This document shows, piece by piece, positions 8,640-17,333 of a stretch of 64,000 nucleotides of DNA. The DNA is from JACMJL01 sp963791805. Its GTDB lineage: Bacteria; Bacillota; Clostridia; Clostridiales; Clostridiaceae. The stretch lies in contig CAWBTU010000006.1 in the NCBI GenBank assembly GCA_963791805.1, forward strand, positions 1,488,001 to 1,552,000. The letters are read 5' to 3'. The notes under the pieces are model-generated. The model ran no database searches. It was given only the letters and a program-made list of their open reading frames with translations, and had not been told where the DNA came from. Positions within the stretch are counted from its first letter, which is position 1, and every line of letters begins with the position of its first letter. The position numbers and the translations under genes are program-made.

Positions 8640-10676
8640 ATGGACATGAGTAGCGAGTTAAGTTCAATAAAAGGAGTAGGTGCTAAGACCAAAGAAATCT
8701 TTAATGAATTTGGAATTTATAATGTTTCTGACTTACTACTTCATTTTCCAAGAGATTATGAAAATATATCCACCCCTAAATTGATTGATGAAGCTATTGA
8801 AAATGAAAAAATTCAAATTAAAGCTTATGCTATAGATATTAATCGAGATGTTAGAACACAAAATAACAAAGTCATTACCACAGTGATATTTTCCGATGGT
8901 AATGCCAACTTTAAAGCTAAATGGTTTAACCAACCATATATGAAAAATAAATTTAAACCTAATGAGGAAGTTACTTTAGTTGGTACTATTAAAACTTATC
9001 GAAATGAAAGAATTCTTATGAACCCTGTAATACTAAGTGAAAATGTGGTCATAGAAAAAAAGATAACTCCCATATATCCTTTAAAATCAGGAATTACCAA
9101 TAGCATGATAAATAAACTTATAAGAGAAACATTACGAAATATAACTATATCTGAAAATTTGCCTGATTCAATTATAAAAAAATATAAGCTTTGTAACTTA
9201 GACGAAGCAATTAGAACTATTCATAATCCTATTAATTCTGAAAATTTATTTTCTGCAAGGCGAAGATTAAAATTTCAAGAATTATTTACTTATTCTCTAA
9301 AGGTACTAATGCTTAAAGAATTTATATCTAGAGATAACACAGGTATTTCATTTGTTATTAGCAAAGAGCTACAATTATTAAAGGATAGTTTACCTTTTTC
9401 ATTAACTAATGCTCAAAGTAGGGTAATTAGAGAGATTTTAATTGACCAAAAGAAAAAAGTTTCTATGAATAGACTTGTACAAGGTGATGTAGGAAGTGGT
9501 AAAACTATAGTAGCTATTATTAGTATATTTAATGTAATAAAAAATGGGTATCAAGCTGCTTTTATGGCACCAACTGAGATATTAGCTGTTCAACACTTTC
9601 AAGAGGTATCAAAAACTCTAGAGGCATTTGATATAAATATTTCAATTCTTTCTGGAAGTTTATCTGCAAAAGAAAAAAAATTAGTTAAAGAAGAATTGAA
9701 AAATGGTAATATTGATATAATTGTAGGAACACATGCTTTACTAGAAGAAAATGTTGAGTTTAAAAACCTAGGAATGGTTGTTACAGACGAACAACATAGA
9801 TTTGGAGTCATGCAAAGAAGTAAATTATTTAATAAGGGTAAAAATGTAGACATTTTAGTTATGACTGCAACACCAATTCCAAGGACCCTTGCGTTATGTT
9901 TGTATGGAGATTTAGATGTTTCAGTTATTGATGAACTTCCACCTGGTAGGCAAAAAATCGATACTTCCTATGTTAACAAAAACAAAAGTCAAGATGCATA
10001 TACTTTTGCTGGAGAAGAAGTTAAGAAAGGTCGTCAAGTATACATTGTATGTCCTTTAGTTGAAGAAAGTGAAGAACTGGCAGTATCTTCAGTAGAAAAA
10101 ACCTATGAGTATCTAAAAGAAACTTACTTTAGTGAATACAATATTGAAATTTTGCACGGTAAGATGCCTGCAAAATTAAAAAGTGAGATAATGACTAGAT
10201 TTAAAGATGGAGACATTCATGTTTTAATTTCTACAACAGTAATTGAGGTTGGGGTAAATGTTCCAAATGCTTCGGTAATGATTATAGAAAGTGCTGAAAG
10301 ATTTGGGTTATCACAATTACATCAACTTAGAGGACGCGTTGGCAGAGGTAGTAGTAAATCTTATTGTATCTTGATTGCAGAAACTAAAAATCCAATTACA
10401 AAGAAAAGAATGGAGATTATGAAAAAAAGTAATGATGGGTTCTATATTTCTGAAGAAGATTTAAAAATTCGAGGAAGCGGTGAAATTTTTGGATATAGAC
10501 AAAGTGGTGAGAATGAGTTCATACTAGCGGATATAGTTGAAGATAGCAATATTTTACGAGCAGCAAATCAAGAAGCTAAAGTATTATTAAAAAGTGATAG
10601 GGAAGAAGATGTACAAATAAAAAATGAAATATTGTGTAAAATTGAAAAAACTTCTAAATATATATGCTTTAATTAA
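8640..10676 (+). CDS. recG: ATP-dependent DNA helicase RecG
   Basis: Branch-migration helicase that regresses stalled replication forks and processes Holliday junctions. The 678-residue protein has the N-terminal wedge/OB domain (a helix-hairpin-helix-like SSIKGVGAKT start), then superfamily 2 helicase motifs: Walker A GDVGSGKT, DEQH box, MTATPIPRT, VIEVGVNVPNA and QLRGRVGRG, and the RecG tail ending in a TRG-like ADIVEDSNILR. ATG8640 is preferred over ATG8625 because GGAG sits nine bases before it and overlaps the upstream ATG. It stands alone between a terminator and the rsmD promoter. Confidence 0.95.
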   Translation: MDMSSELSSIKGVGAKTKEIFNEFGIYNVSDLLLHFPRDYENISTPKLIDEAIENEKIQIKAYAIDINRDVRTQNNKVITTVIFSDGNANFKAKWFNQPYMKNKFKPNEEVTLVGTIKTYRNERILMNPVILSENVVIEKKITPIYPLKSGITNSMINKLIRETLRNITISENLPDSIIKKYKLCNLDEAIRTIHNPINSENLFSARRRLKFQELFTYSLKVLMLKEFISRDNTGISFVISKELQLLKDSLPFSLTNAQSRVIREILIDQKKKVSMNRLVQGDVGSGKTIVAIISIFNVIKNGYQAAFMAPTEILAVQHFQEVSKTLEAFDINISILSGSLSAKEKKLVKEELKNGNIDIIVGTHALLEENVEFKNLGMVVTDEQHRFGVMQRSKLFNKGKNVDILVMTATPIPRTLALCLYGDLDVSVIDELPPGRQKIDTSYVNKNKSQDAYTFAGEEVKKGRQVYIVCPLVEESEELAVSSVEKTYEYLKETYFSEYNIEILHGKMPAKLKSEIMTRFKDGDIHVLISTTVIEVGVNVPNASVMIIESAERFGLSQLHQLRGRVGRGSSKSYCILIAETKNPITKKRMEIMKKSNDGFYISEEDLKIRGSGEIFGYRQSGENEFILADIVEDSNILRAANQEAKVLLKSDREEDVQIKNEILCKIEKTSKYICFN

Positions 10677-10750
10677 TTAATGGTTAGCAAAGTAGTTCAT
10701 TTTTTTTCTAAGAATATTTATGGTATTAACTATTTACAATATATACGTAA

Positions 10751-10775
10751 TTTGCACAAAAATATTTTGTACAAA
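10751..10775. promoter_or_regulatory. 25-bp near-perfect palindrome at the rsmD promoter
   Basis: TTTGCACAAAA and TTTTGTACAAA form 11-bp inverted arms (one mismatch) around a three-base centre. The right arm covers the -35 box of the rsmD promoter, the geometry of a repressor operator. No regulator is identified. Confidence 0.55.
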
Positions 10776-10795
10776 TGATGTATATATGGTAAAAT
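10767..10795 (+). promoter_or_regulatory. Sigma-A promoter of rsmD-coaD
   Basis: TTGTAC and TAAAAT with a 17-base spacer whose end TGG gives an extended -10 element. Confidence 0.7.
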
Positions 10796-10828
10796 GTAAA
10801 CGAAACTTCGAAATAAAGGAAGGGTTAT

Positions 10829-11386
10829 ATGAGAATTATTGCAGGAAGCGCAAAGGGCAGAAAAATATTATCTCCCGAAGGAAATGGAACAAGACCCACT
10901 CTAGATAGAATTAAAGAAGCAATTTTTAATATAATACAAAATAGAGTTCAAGGAGCTAGAGTAGTAGATGTTTTTGCTGGTACTGGAAGTTTGGGTTTGG
11001 AAGCAGCAAGTAGAGGTGCTGAAAAATGTTACCTTATAGATAAAGGGGAAACTTCATATAAATTATTGGCACAGAACATTAAAGATTTAAAATTCGAAGA
11101 TATTTGCACATCATATAATATGGACTCCTATGAGGCACTTAGGCGTTTTGCAGATAATAAAGAAATATTTGATTTAATATTTATAGATCCTCCTTATTTA
11201 AAAGATATGATACCTCTTGCAATTGAGGAAATATATAAAGGTAATCTATTAGAAAAAAGTGGTTTGATTGTAACTAAAATAGATACCAGTGAAGAAATAT
11301 ATGAGGGTAACGGAGAAATTATACTAATTAATTCTAGAAAATATGGAAATACAACAATTTGTTTTTATAAGTTTAAGGAGGATTAA
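10829..11386 (+). CDS. rsmD: 16S rRNA (guanine(966)-N(2))-methyltransferase RsmD
   Basis: SAM-dependent methyltransferase of 185 residues acting on 16S rRNA during 30S assembly. It begins MRIIAGSAKGRKI, followed by TRPTLDRIKEAIFN, the SAM-binding strand VVDVFAGTGSLGLEA, and catalytic FIDPPY, all diagnostic for RsmD. AAGGAAGGG lies before ATG10829. The stop is one base before the coaD start, a gene pair conserved throughout bacteria. Confidence 0.95.
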   Translation: MRIIAGSAKGRKILSPEGNGTRPTLDRIKEAIFNIIQNRVQGARVVDVFAGTGSLGLEAASRGAEKCYLIDKGETSYKLLAQNIKDLKFEDICTSYNMDSYEALRRFADNKEIFDLIFIDPPYLKDMIPLAIEEIYKGNLLEKSGLIVTKIDTSEEIYEGNGEIILINSRKYGNTTICFYKFKED

Positions 11387-11387
11387 A

Positions 11388-11867
11388 ATGAAGACTGCGG
11401 TATATCCAGGAAGTTTTGACCCTATAACTAATGGACATTTGGATATAATTGAAAGAGCCTCAAGGGTTTTTGATGAAGTTATAATAGGGGTACTAGTTAA
11501 TCCAGACAAAAAAGGCCTTTTTACAATTGAGCAAAGGGTAAAACTTATTCATAGGGTAACGGATAAATACCCAAATGTTAGAATTGAAAGTTGTACTGGA
11601 CTACTTGTTAATTTTATGAAGGAAAGAAATTCAAAGGTTATTGTAAAAGGATTGAGAGCTGTTTCTGATTTTGAATATGAATTTCAAATGTCAATGATGA
11701 ATAATAAATTAGATCCAACAATAGAGACGGTGTTTATGATGACTAATTCAAAATATTCTTTTGTTAGTTCTTCTTCTGTAAAACAAGTGGCAATGTTTGG
11801 GGGAAGCATAAAGGACTTAGTTCCAGATGAAATTGAACAAGATATTTTAAATAAATTTAAATTATGA
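11388..11867 (+). CDS. coaD: Phosphopantetheine adenylyltransferase
   Basis: Penultimate step of coenzyme A synthesis: ATP plus 4-phosphopantetheine to dephospho-CoA. 159 residues with the nucleotidyltransferase motif YPGSFDPITNGHLDII (T/HxGH), RVKLI, the GLRAVSDFEYEFQM segment and the C-terminal SSSSVKQVA, which corresponds to ISSS. AAGGAGGATTAAA precedes ATG11388. Co-transcribed with rsmD. CoA from this pathway supplies both the pta substrate and the acyl-carrier-protein arm used by genes elsewhere in the window. Confidence 0.96.
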   Translation: MKTAVYPGSFDPITNGHLDIIERASRVFDEVIIGVLVNPDKKGLFTIEQRVKLIHRVTDKYPNVRIESCTGLLVNFMKERNSKVIVKGLRAVSDFEYEFQMSMMNNKLDPTIETVFMMTNSKYSFVSSSSVKQVAMFGGSIKDLVPDEIEQDILNKFKL

Positions 11868-11885
11868 TTAGGGGGGAAACCTAGG

Positions 11886-12410
11886 ATGAATGTTATGAAC
11901 TTATTGGAGTATCTTCAAGAAATAGTTGATTCAGCATCAAAAATTCCTATGACAGGTAAAATAGTTTTAGATAAAAGTGAAGTGGAAGATACTTTAGGAC
12001 AAATAATTAACTTTTTACCTGATGAGTTTAAAAAAGCTCAGTGGGTATATAGTGAGAAGGAAAGAATACTAAGCGATGCGTTGCTTGAAGCAGAATCCAT
12101 AAAAAAAGAAAACATAGATTTAATAAGAAAGCAGATAGACAATCATAGCATAATAAAAGAAGCTACTGTAAAAGCTGAAGAGATTATTGCAGCAGCTACT
12201 CGAGATGCTAAAGCAATGAGATTAGGTGCAAGGGATTATGCTGATGAAATTCTATGTGAGCTAGAAAGAGAAATTGATGAAAAAGGTAAAGCTATGGTTA
12301 CTCAAATTTCAGGAGAAATGCAGGGCTTTATAAATCACTTACAAGAAAACGTTACAGGCACAACAAATACAATAAGAGGCAATATTAAAGAATTAAGAAA
12401 TATTAAATAG
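11886..12410 (+). CDS. Coiled-coil protein of unknown function after coaD
   Basis: 174-residue hydrophilic protein with no signal peptide or membrane segment. Residues 45-120 are dense in E, K, A and I with heptad-like spacing (AEEIIAAATRDAKAMRLGARDYADEIL), predicting a long helical or coiled-coil rod reminiscent of DivIVA or of V/F-ATPase stalk subunits, which explains why relatives are often labelled ATPase; no nucleotide-binding motif is present. It follows coaD by 18 bases with a GGGGGG ribosome site before ATG11886. The last 18 bases overlap convergently with ylbJ. Function unknown. Confidence 0.75.
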   Translation: MNVMNLLEYLQEIVDSASKIPMTGKIVLDKSEVEDTLGQIINFLPDEFKKAQWVYSEKERILSDALLEAESIKKENIDLIRKQIDNHSIIKEATVKAEEIIAAATRDAKAMRLGARDYADEILCELEREIDEKGKAMVTQISGEMQGFINHLQENVTGTTNTIRGNIKELRNIK

Positions 12411-13472
12411 TTTTTTTGTTATGTGAAAAATAAAAGGTACAACTAGTATTATTGATAAACAGATGAAAATATCTCCAGTTAAGTTAATATTCTTGGTATT
12501 ACAAAAAAATGTTGAAGAAGTATGTTTATAGCTTATAGATAAAAAGCAGTATGTAACTAATGAACTTAATACTCCTTGTAGAAATTTGTATTTTATATAT
12601 GTACCTAAATTAAAGTTATATTTGTAAGTTATAGAATGCACCTGAGCAATAACAGATATTCCACTAAAAGTCATTAAAAAACTAATTATAGTAATTAAAA
12701 TATATATATTATAGTTAACAGAAGAGATTAAATAACATCCGTTTGTCATTTCGAGAATTCCAAGAACCATTCCTTTAATTAAATTATTTTTTATTACAAT
12801 GCTAAATAAGGCATTGTTTTTTATTATACTTGAAATTACAAAAAAGAAAATGATATATGCACCTACATATAGTGTTGTAGAGACTGCATTTTCAATACTT
12901 TCTTTCATAATTATCCCCAAACTTGTAGTATTTGGCTTCAAATTTGAAGTGATTGTTAAAGATTTATCTATTTTAGTGCTTGGTATAAAAAAACTTACAA
13001 GGTAGCAAGATATATATGTTGAAGCTAAAAGTATATATCCTAGATATGTGTTATGGAGCATGGAGGTTCCAACAACACCAACTACGAAAAGTGGACTAGG
13101 ATTTGATGCAATATTTAAGAGCCTTTCACATGTTTTATAATCAATTAGATTTTTTTCATAAAGAGAACAAGAGTACTTAGCACCTAGAGGATATCCGCAT
13201 AAAAAGCTTATACATAAGGCAATGCTACTTTCTTTTGGAAGCCTAAGTGGTGAACATAGAATACTCCCAAAAGCTTTTGAATAAATTTTGATACCATCAA
13301 ATCCTATAATCATATTAGATATAACTAAAAATGGAAATAGTGATGGGAATACAGAATTAAAAAAAAGTTTTGAACCTAATATAGTATAGCTAATACAGTT
13401 TTGAGGGGTTATTAATATTTGTGCAATCAATAGTGAAAAAAAAATTATAAATAAAATACTCTTACTTTTCAA
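12393..13472 (-). CDS. ylbJ: Sporulation integral membrane protein YlbJ
   Basis: 359-residue polytopic membrane protein with about eight hydrophobic segments and the nucleoside-recognition (Gate) pattern: LFPSLFPFLVISNMI, LCGYPLGAKYS, NIASNPSPLFVVGVVGTSML. In Bacillus YlbJ is a mother-cell sporulation protein needed for heat resistance, expressed from sigma-E. The start is TTG13472 with AGGAG eight bases upstream on the minus strand. It follows tmcAL by 44 bases, so the pair is one minus-strand unit. Its 3 prime end overlaps the preceding plus-strand gene tail to tail by 18 bp. Confidence 0.9.
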   Translation of the reverse strand: MKSKSILFIIFFSLLIAQILITPQNCISYTILGSKLFFNSVFPSLFPFLVISNMIIGFDGIKIYSKAFGSILCSPLRLPKESSIALCISFLCGYPLGAKYSCSLYEKNLIDYKTCERLLNIASNPSPLFVVGVVGTSMLHNTYLGYILLASTYISCYLVSFFIPSTKIDKSLTITSNLKPNTTSLGIIMKESIENAVSTTLYVGAYIIFFFVISSIIKNNALFSIVIKNNLIKGMVLGILEMTNGCYLISSVNYNIYILITIISFLMTFSGISVIAQVHSITYKYNFNLGTYIKYKFLQGVLSSLVTYCFLSISYKHTSSTFFCNTKNINLTGDIFICLSIILVVPFIFHITKKLFNIS

Positions 13473-13516
13473 AATACACTCCTGATAATAAATACTTTAG
13501 TATAAATATATTTTTT

Positions 13517-14740
13517 TTATACTTCTTTATGCATCACGGGACTATTTAAAAAATCAGCATTTGGGGAAATAGAATTATTAAGACAACTGTATAGTTTTGT
13601 AGCTTGAATATCTAATTTTAAAACCTCATTTCTTTCCTTTGGTAGCTTAGTATATAAGGGGATACATGAAGTTTGTTTTGCCTGTTTCAGTATTTTTGCA
13701 CCTGTCTCATTTAAGCCTAGGATTCTTCCATGTGGACATGGCTTTTTTCTTAATTCAGCTATATCATAATTTTCAAAGCCTACAAAATATTGACACAGAA
13801 TCCTACTGATTCTTGAATATGCATATCTTTTACTTTTGATTGAATGAACTAATTCAGAATAGTTTTGAGCATTATTAATGGAATTTTGTATTTTATGATG
13901 CAAGCCTTCATTTGCATCTGGAATAGCATCTAGCCCATTTAAATTACTATTAATTTTATATTTTAAAAAGGGTAACATTGAATCTTCAAATGTAAATGGA
14001 TAATTTTCATTTTTTAATTCGTCAATTCTGGAAAAAACAGATAAAGGGAGAGAATTTTCTAATGCATCAATAGAGCCTTGTCTTTTTAAATAGCTTCGTA
14101 TAGATGTAGCGCTAGAAAACATGTCATTCAAAGTTTCACTGTTATAGTCAGCGCCAAGTCTTGATATAGTATATGGTTTAATACAACTATTTAATTTAAG
14201 CAAGCTTTTACAGTACTCAATTCCTAAAATATTGTTCGAAGAAGATACAATTTTTGAAATATCTTGATTATTAATATTATTATCTAGAATATATTCATTA
14301 AGAGCATTACTCCTACTCCTTGCAAAGGATTGACTTTCATTTAGATAAGATTTTAGTAATTCTTTATATTCCATTGGCTCTTCTGATAATATTCCAGCTA
14401 TTTGCATAAGTATATCAACATTTCCAGCTTCGCTTCCAAAACTAATATTATTTACTATACCAAGGCTATTTAATAGGCTTACAGCTCCAAAAGAAAAGAA
14501 TTCTGCTGAGGATAAACTATATAACACAGGGAGTTCTATAATTAAATCTACACCGTTCTCTAAAGCCATTTTAGTTCTATTCCATTTGTCGATTACTGCT
14601 GGAATTCCTCTTTGCATAAAGTTTCCACTCATGACGCAAACAATTCCGTCTGCGCAAGTTATCTCTTTTGTCCTTTCAATATGATAACCGTGTCCTGTAT
14701 GAAAGGGATTATATTCTGTAACAACACCAGTAATATTCAT
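13517..14740 (-). CDS. tmcAL: tRNA(Met) cytidine acetate ligase TmcAL (YlbM)
   Basis: Uses ATP and acetate to form ac4C at the wobble position of elongator tRNA-Met. 407 residues with the N-terminal nucleotidylyltransferase motif TEYNPFHTGHGYH, then VMSGNFMQRGIPA and LIELPVLYSLSSAEFFSFGAV, all typical of the YlbM family. The ATG at 14740 fits the family N-terminus (about six residues before the VEYNPFH motif); upstream in-frame codons exist, so the exact start is less sure. Acetate is its substrate, and the divergent neighbours pta-ackA are the acetate pathway genes. Confidence 0.92.
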   Translation of the reverse strand: MNITGVVTEYNPFHTGHGYHIERTKEITCADGIVCVMSGNFMQRGIPAVIDKWNRTKMALENGVDLIIELPVLYSLSSAEFFSFGAVSLLNSLGIVNNISFGSEAGNVDILMQIAGILSEEPMEYKELLKSYLNESQSFARSRSNALNEYILDNNINNQDISKIVSSSNNILGIEYCKSLLKLNSCIKPYTISRLGADYNSETLNDMFSSATSIRSYLKRQGSIDALENSLPLSVFSRIDELKNENYPFTFEDSMLPFLKYKINSNLNGLDAIPDANEGLHHKIQNSINNAQNYSELVHSIKSKRYAYSRISRILCQYFVGFENYDIAELRKKPCPHGRILGLNETGAKILKQAKQTSCIPLYTKLPKERNEVLKLDIQATKLYSCLNNSISPNADFLNSPVMHKEV

Positions 14741-14793
14741 GCTTTTCACCAACTTTCCATAAATTCTAACCATATACATTTTAACACATAACA

Positions 14794-14811
14794 TTGTATA
14801 AGTTTTAACAA
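14794..14811. promoter_or_regulatory. Rex-like operator between tmcAL and pta
   Basis: TTGTATA-AGTT-TTAACAA matches 12 of 14 fixed positions of the clostridial Rex consensus TTGTTAA-N4-TTAACAA. Rex senses the NADH/NAD ratio and controls fermentation genes. It lies 54 bases before tmcAL and about 65 before the pta promoter. Call by motif only. Confidence 0.4.
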
Positions 14812-14876
14812 TTAATTTTTTGAATATACAGAATATAGCAACATTAAAGAAAATGGCGAAATTCTGAAATTCTGTC

Positions 14877-14906
14877 TTGAAAATATAGTAATAGAAGGAG
14901 TATATT
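14877..14906 (+). promoter_or_regulatory. Possible sigma-A promoter of pta-ackA
   Basis: TTGAAA and TATATT with an 18-base spacer. A tandem GAAATTCT pair (14858-14873) ends three bases before the -35 box. The 309-bp space between tmcAL and pta otherwise shows no gene. Confidence 0.4.
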
Positions 14907-15049
14907 ATAATTACAGATATTATAAATAATGATACTTCGAAAAGAATTAATTAAACTGTTATATTTTTTTAAGAAAACTGTTTTAATCTAATCGTGGTAA
15001 ACTTACAAGGATTTAAATATTCTTGTGTATTTTGAAAGGGGTCATATTC

Positions 15050-16051
15050 ATGGAATTTATGAAACAAATTTGGGAAATGGCAAAGGAGAATCCCAAAAGA
15101 ATAGTGTTAGCAGAAGGTGAAGAAGAAAGAACAATACAAGCTAGCGAGATTATTTCTAAAAATTCTCTTGCAAAAATAATCCTTGTTGGAAATAAAGCAA
15201 AAATAATGGAAAAGGCAGCTTCATTAAATGTAAAACTTGAAGATGTTGAAATCATAGATCCTGAAAACTCAGAAAAACTTAATGAATACATAGAAGTATT
15301 CTATGAACTAAGAAAAAACAAAGGTATGACACTCGAAAAAGCTGCTCAAATTGTTAGAGATCCACTTTATTATGCAACAATGATGATTAAACAAGGAGAC
15401 GGAGATGGTCTAGTTTCAGGCGCTATTCATACAACTGGTGATTTGCTAAGACCTGGACTTCAAATAGTAAAAACTGCACCTGGTATATCTATTGTTTCAG
15501 GTTTTTTTGTTATGATGGTACCGGACTGTGAATATGGTAAAAATGGATTACTTATATTTGCAGATTGCGCAGTTAACCCTAATCCGACAGCAGAAGAACT
15601 TGCTAATATTGCTATTTCTACTGCAGAAACAGCAAAAAAATTATGTAATATGGACCCTAAGGTAGCAATGCTATCATTTTCAACATATGGCAGTGCTAAA
15701 CATGAATTAGTAGATAAGGTTAGAACTGCTACAGAAATAGCTCACAAGTTAAGACCTGATCTTGATATTGATGGAGAACTTCAACTTGATGCTGCAATTG
15801 TTGATAGAGTTGCTCAATTAAAAGCACCTGGAAGTTCAGTAGCTGGAAAAGCAAATGTGTTGGTTTTCCCTGATTTACAGACGGGAAATATTGGATATAA
15901 ATTAGTACAAAGATTTGCAAAGGCAGAAGCAATAGGACCAATATGCCAAGGCTTTGCAAAACCAATAAACGATTTATCAAGAGGTTGTAGTGTTGATGAC
16001 ATCGTAAATGTTGTAGCAGTTACAGCTGTTCAAGCACAAAAAGGAATTTAA
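15050..16051 (+). CDS. pta: Phosphate acetyltransferase
   Basis: Converts acetyl-CoA and phosphate to acetyl phosphate, the first step of fermentative acetate formation. 333 residues of the single-domain (PTA_PTB) type: RIVLAEGEEERTI at the N-terminus, DPLYYATMMIKQGDGDGLVSGA, ADCAVNPNPTAEELA, FSTYGSA, DGELQLDAAI and VLVFPDLQTGNIGYK. GAAAGGGG precedes ATG15050, which decides against the upstream in-frame codons. It lies 14 bases before ackA, forming the classical substrate-level ATP module. Confidence 0.96.
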   Translation: MEFMKQIWEMAKENPKRIVLAEGEEERTIQASEIISKNSLAKIILVGNKAKIMEKAASLNVKLEDVEIIDPENSEKLNEYIEVFYELRKNKGMTLEKAAQIVRDPLYYATMMIKQGDGDGLVSGAIHTTGDLLRPGLQIVKTAPGISIVSGFFVMMVPDCEYGKNGLLIFADCAVNPNPTAEELANIAISTAETAKKLCNMDPKVAMLSFSTYGSAKHELVDKVRTATEIAHKLRPDLDIDGELQLDAAIVDRVAQLKAPGSSVAGKANVLVFPDLQTGNIGYKLVQRFAKAEAIGPICQGFAKPINDLSRGCSVDDIVNVVAVTAVQAQKGI

Positions 16052-16065
16052 AGGAGTGTACAAAA

Positions 16066-17256
16066 ATGAAAATACTTGTTATTAACTGTGGAAGTTCATC
16101 TTTAAAATATCAATTAATTGATATGGATAATGAAAATGCCTTAGCTAAAGGCCTTGTTGAAAGAATAGGAATGGACGGATCTATCTTAACCCAAAAAGTT
16201 GAAGGTAAAGAAAAATATATAATTAAATCACCTATGCCTGATCACACAGAAGCAATTAGACTTGTTTTAGAGGCATTAGTTCATTCGGAAAATGGTGTAA
16301 TTAAAGATATGTCAGATATAGGAGCAGTAGGACACAGAGTAGTTCATGCTGGAGAATACTATTCTAAATCTGTTGTTATTGATGAGACTGTAATTAAAAA
16401 CTTAACAGAGTGTATTAAGTTAGCACCACTACATAATCCTCCAAACTTAATTGGAATTGAAGCATGTAAGAAATTAATGCCTTCGACTCCAATGGTTGCT
16501 GTATTTGATACTGCATTCCATCAAACTATGCCTAAAGAAGCATATATCTATGCATTACCATATGAGTTATATACAGATCATGCTGTTAGAAAATATGGCT
16601 TCCACGGAACATCTCATAAATATGTTTCAGCTAAAGCTGCAGAGATGCTAGATAAAGATATTAAAGATCTTAAAATAATTAGTTGCCATCTTGGTAATGG
16701 AGCAAGTATTGCTGCAATTAAAAATGGTGAATCAGTAGAAACAAGTATGGGATTTACTCCTCTTGAAGGTATTGCTATGGGAACTAGATGTGGAAGCCTT
16801 GACCCAGCAATAATAACGCACATAATGAAAGAGCTTAAAATGACATCTGAAGAAGTAAATGATTTACTAAACAAAAAATCTGGTGTTTTAGGTATTTCTG
16901 GAGTAAGTAGCGATTTTAGAGATATAGAAGAAGCTGCTGCTAAAGGAAACGAAAGAGCTCAACTTGCTTTAAATGTATTCTACTATAAAGTAAGGAAATT
17001 TATTGGTTCATATGCTGCAGTGTTAGGTGGCGTAGATTGCATAATATTCACAGCTGGTCTTGGTGAAAATTCACCTGAATCTAGAAAAATAGTATGTGCA
17101 GGCTTAGAATTCTTAGGAGCAAGCATTGATGAATCTAAAAATAATATTAGAGGAAAAGCTGCTGAAATAAGTAAAGATGGCGCTGCTACAAAGGTACTTG
17201 TTATTCCAACTGATGAAGAATTGATGATTGCTAGAGATACAAAATCTTTAGTTTAA
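16066..17256 (+). CDS. ackA: Acetate kinase
   Basis: Acetyl phosphate plus ADP to acetate plus ATP, the main ATP-yielding step of acetogenic fermentation. The 396-residue ASKHA-fold protein shows both signatures: LVINCGSSSLKYQL at the N-terminus and GFHGTSHKYVS in the middle, with GHRVVHAG, the active-site FDTAFHQTMP, CHLGNGAS and GTRCGSLDP. GGAGTG precedes ATG16066. Co-transcribed with pta. Length is normal for the family (about 397). Confidence 0.97.
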   Translation: MKILVINCGSSSLKYQLIDMDNENALAKGLVERIGMDGSILTQKVEGKEKYIIKSPMPDHTEAIRLVLEALVHSENGVIKDMSDIGAVGHRVVHAGEYYSKSVVIDETVIKNLTECIKLAPLHNPPNLIGIEACKKLMPSTPMVAVFDTAFHQTMPKEAYIYALPYELYTDHAVRKYGFHGTSHKYVSAKAAEMLDKDIKDLKIISCHLGNGASIAAIKNGESVETSMGFTPLEGIAMGTRCGSLDPAIITHIMKELKMTSEEVNDLLNKKSGVLGISGVSSDFRDIEEAAAKGNERAQLALNVFYYKVRKFIGSYAAVLGGVDCIIFTAGLGENSPESRKIVCAGLEFLGASIDESKNNIRGKAAEISKDGAATKVLVIPTDEELMIARDTKSLV

Positions 17257-17274
17257 TAAGAATTCATTTTTGTA

Positions 17275-17303
17275 TTGACTTTTTTTCCTTCAGTATTTAT
17301 AAT
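17275..17303 (+). promoter_or_regulatory. Sigma-A promoter of yceD-rpmF
   Basis: TTGACT and TATAAT separated by exactly 17 bases, 30 bases before the yceD start. Confidence 0.85.
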
Positions 17304-17333
17304 TAGTTGTGGCTAAATCAAAGAGGTGAGTCT

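Noticed and set aside
10720..10908. 62-codon plus-strand frame before and into rsmD
   Set aside because: Covers the rsmD promoter and palindrome and overlaps rsmD in another frame; no ribosome site.
14821..15049. CcpA cre site upstream of pta
   Set aside because: No sequence approaches the cre consensus closely enough; only the tandem GAAATTCT is notable.
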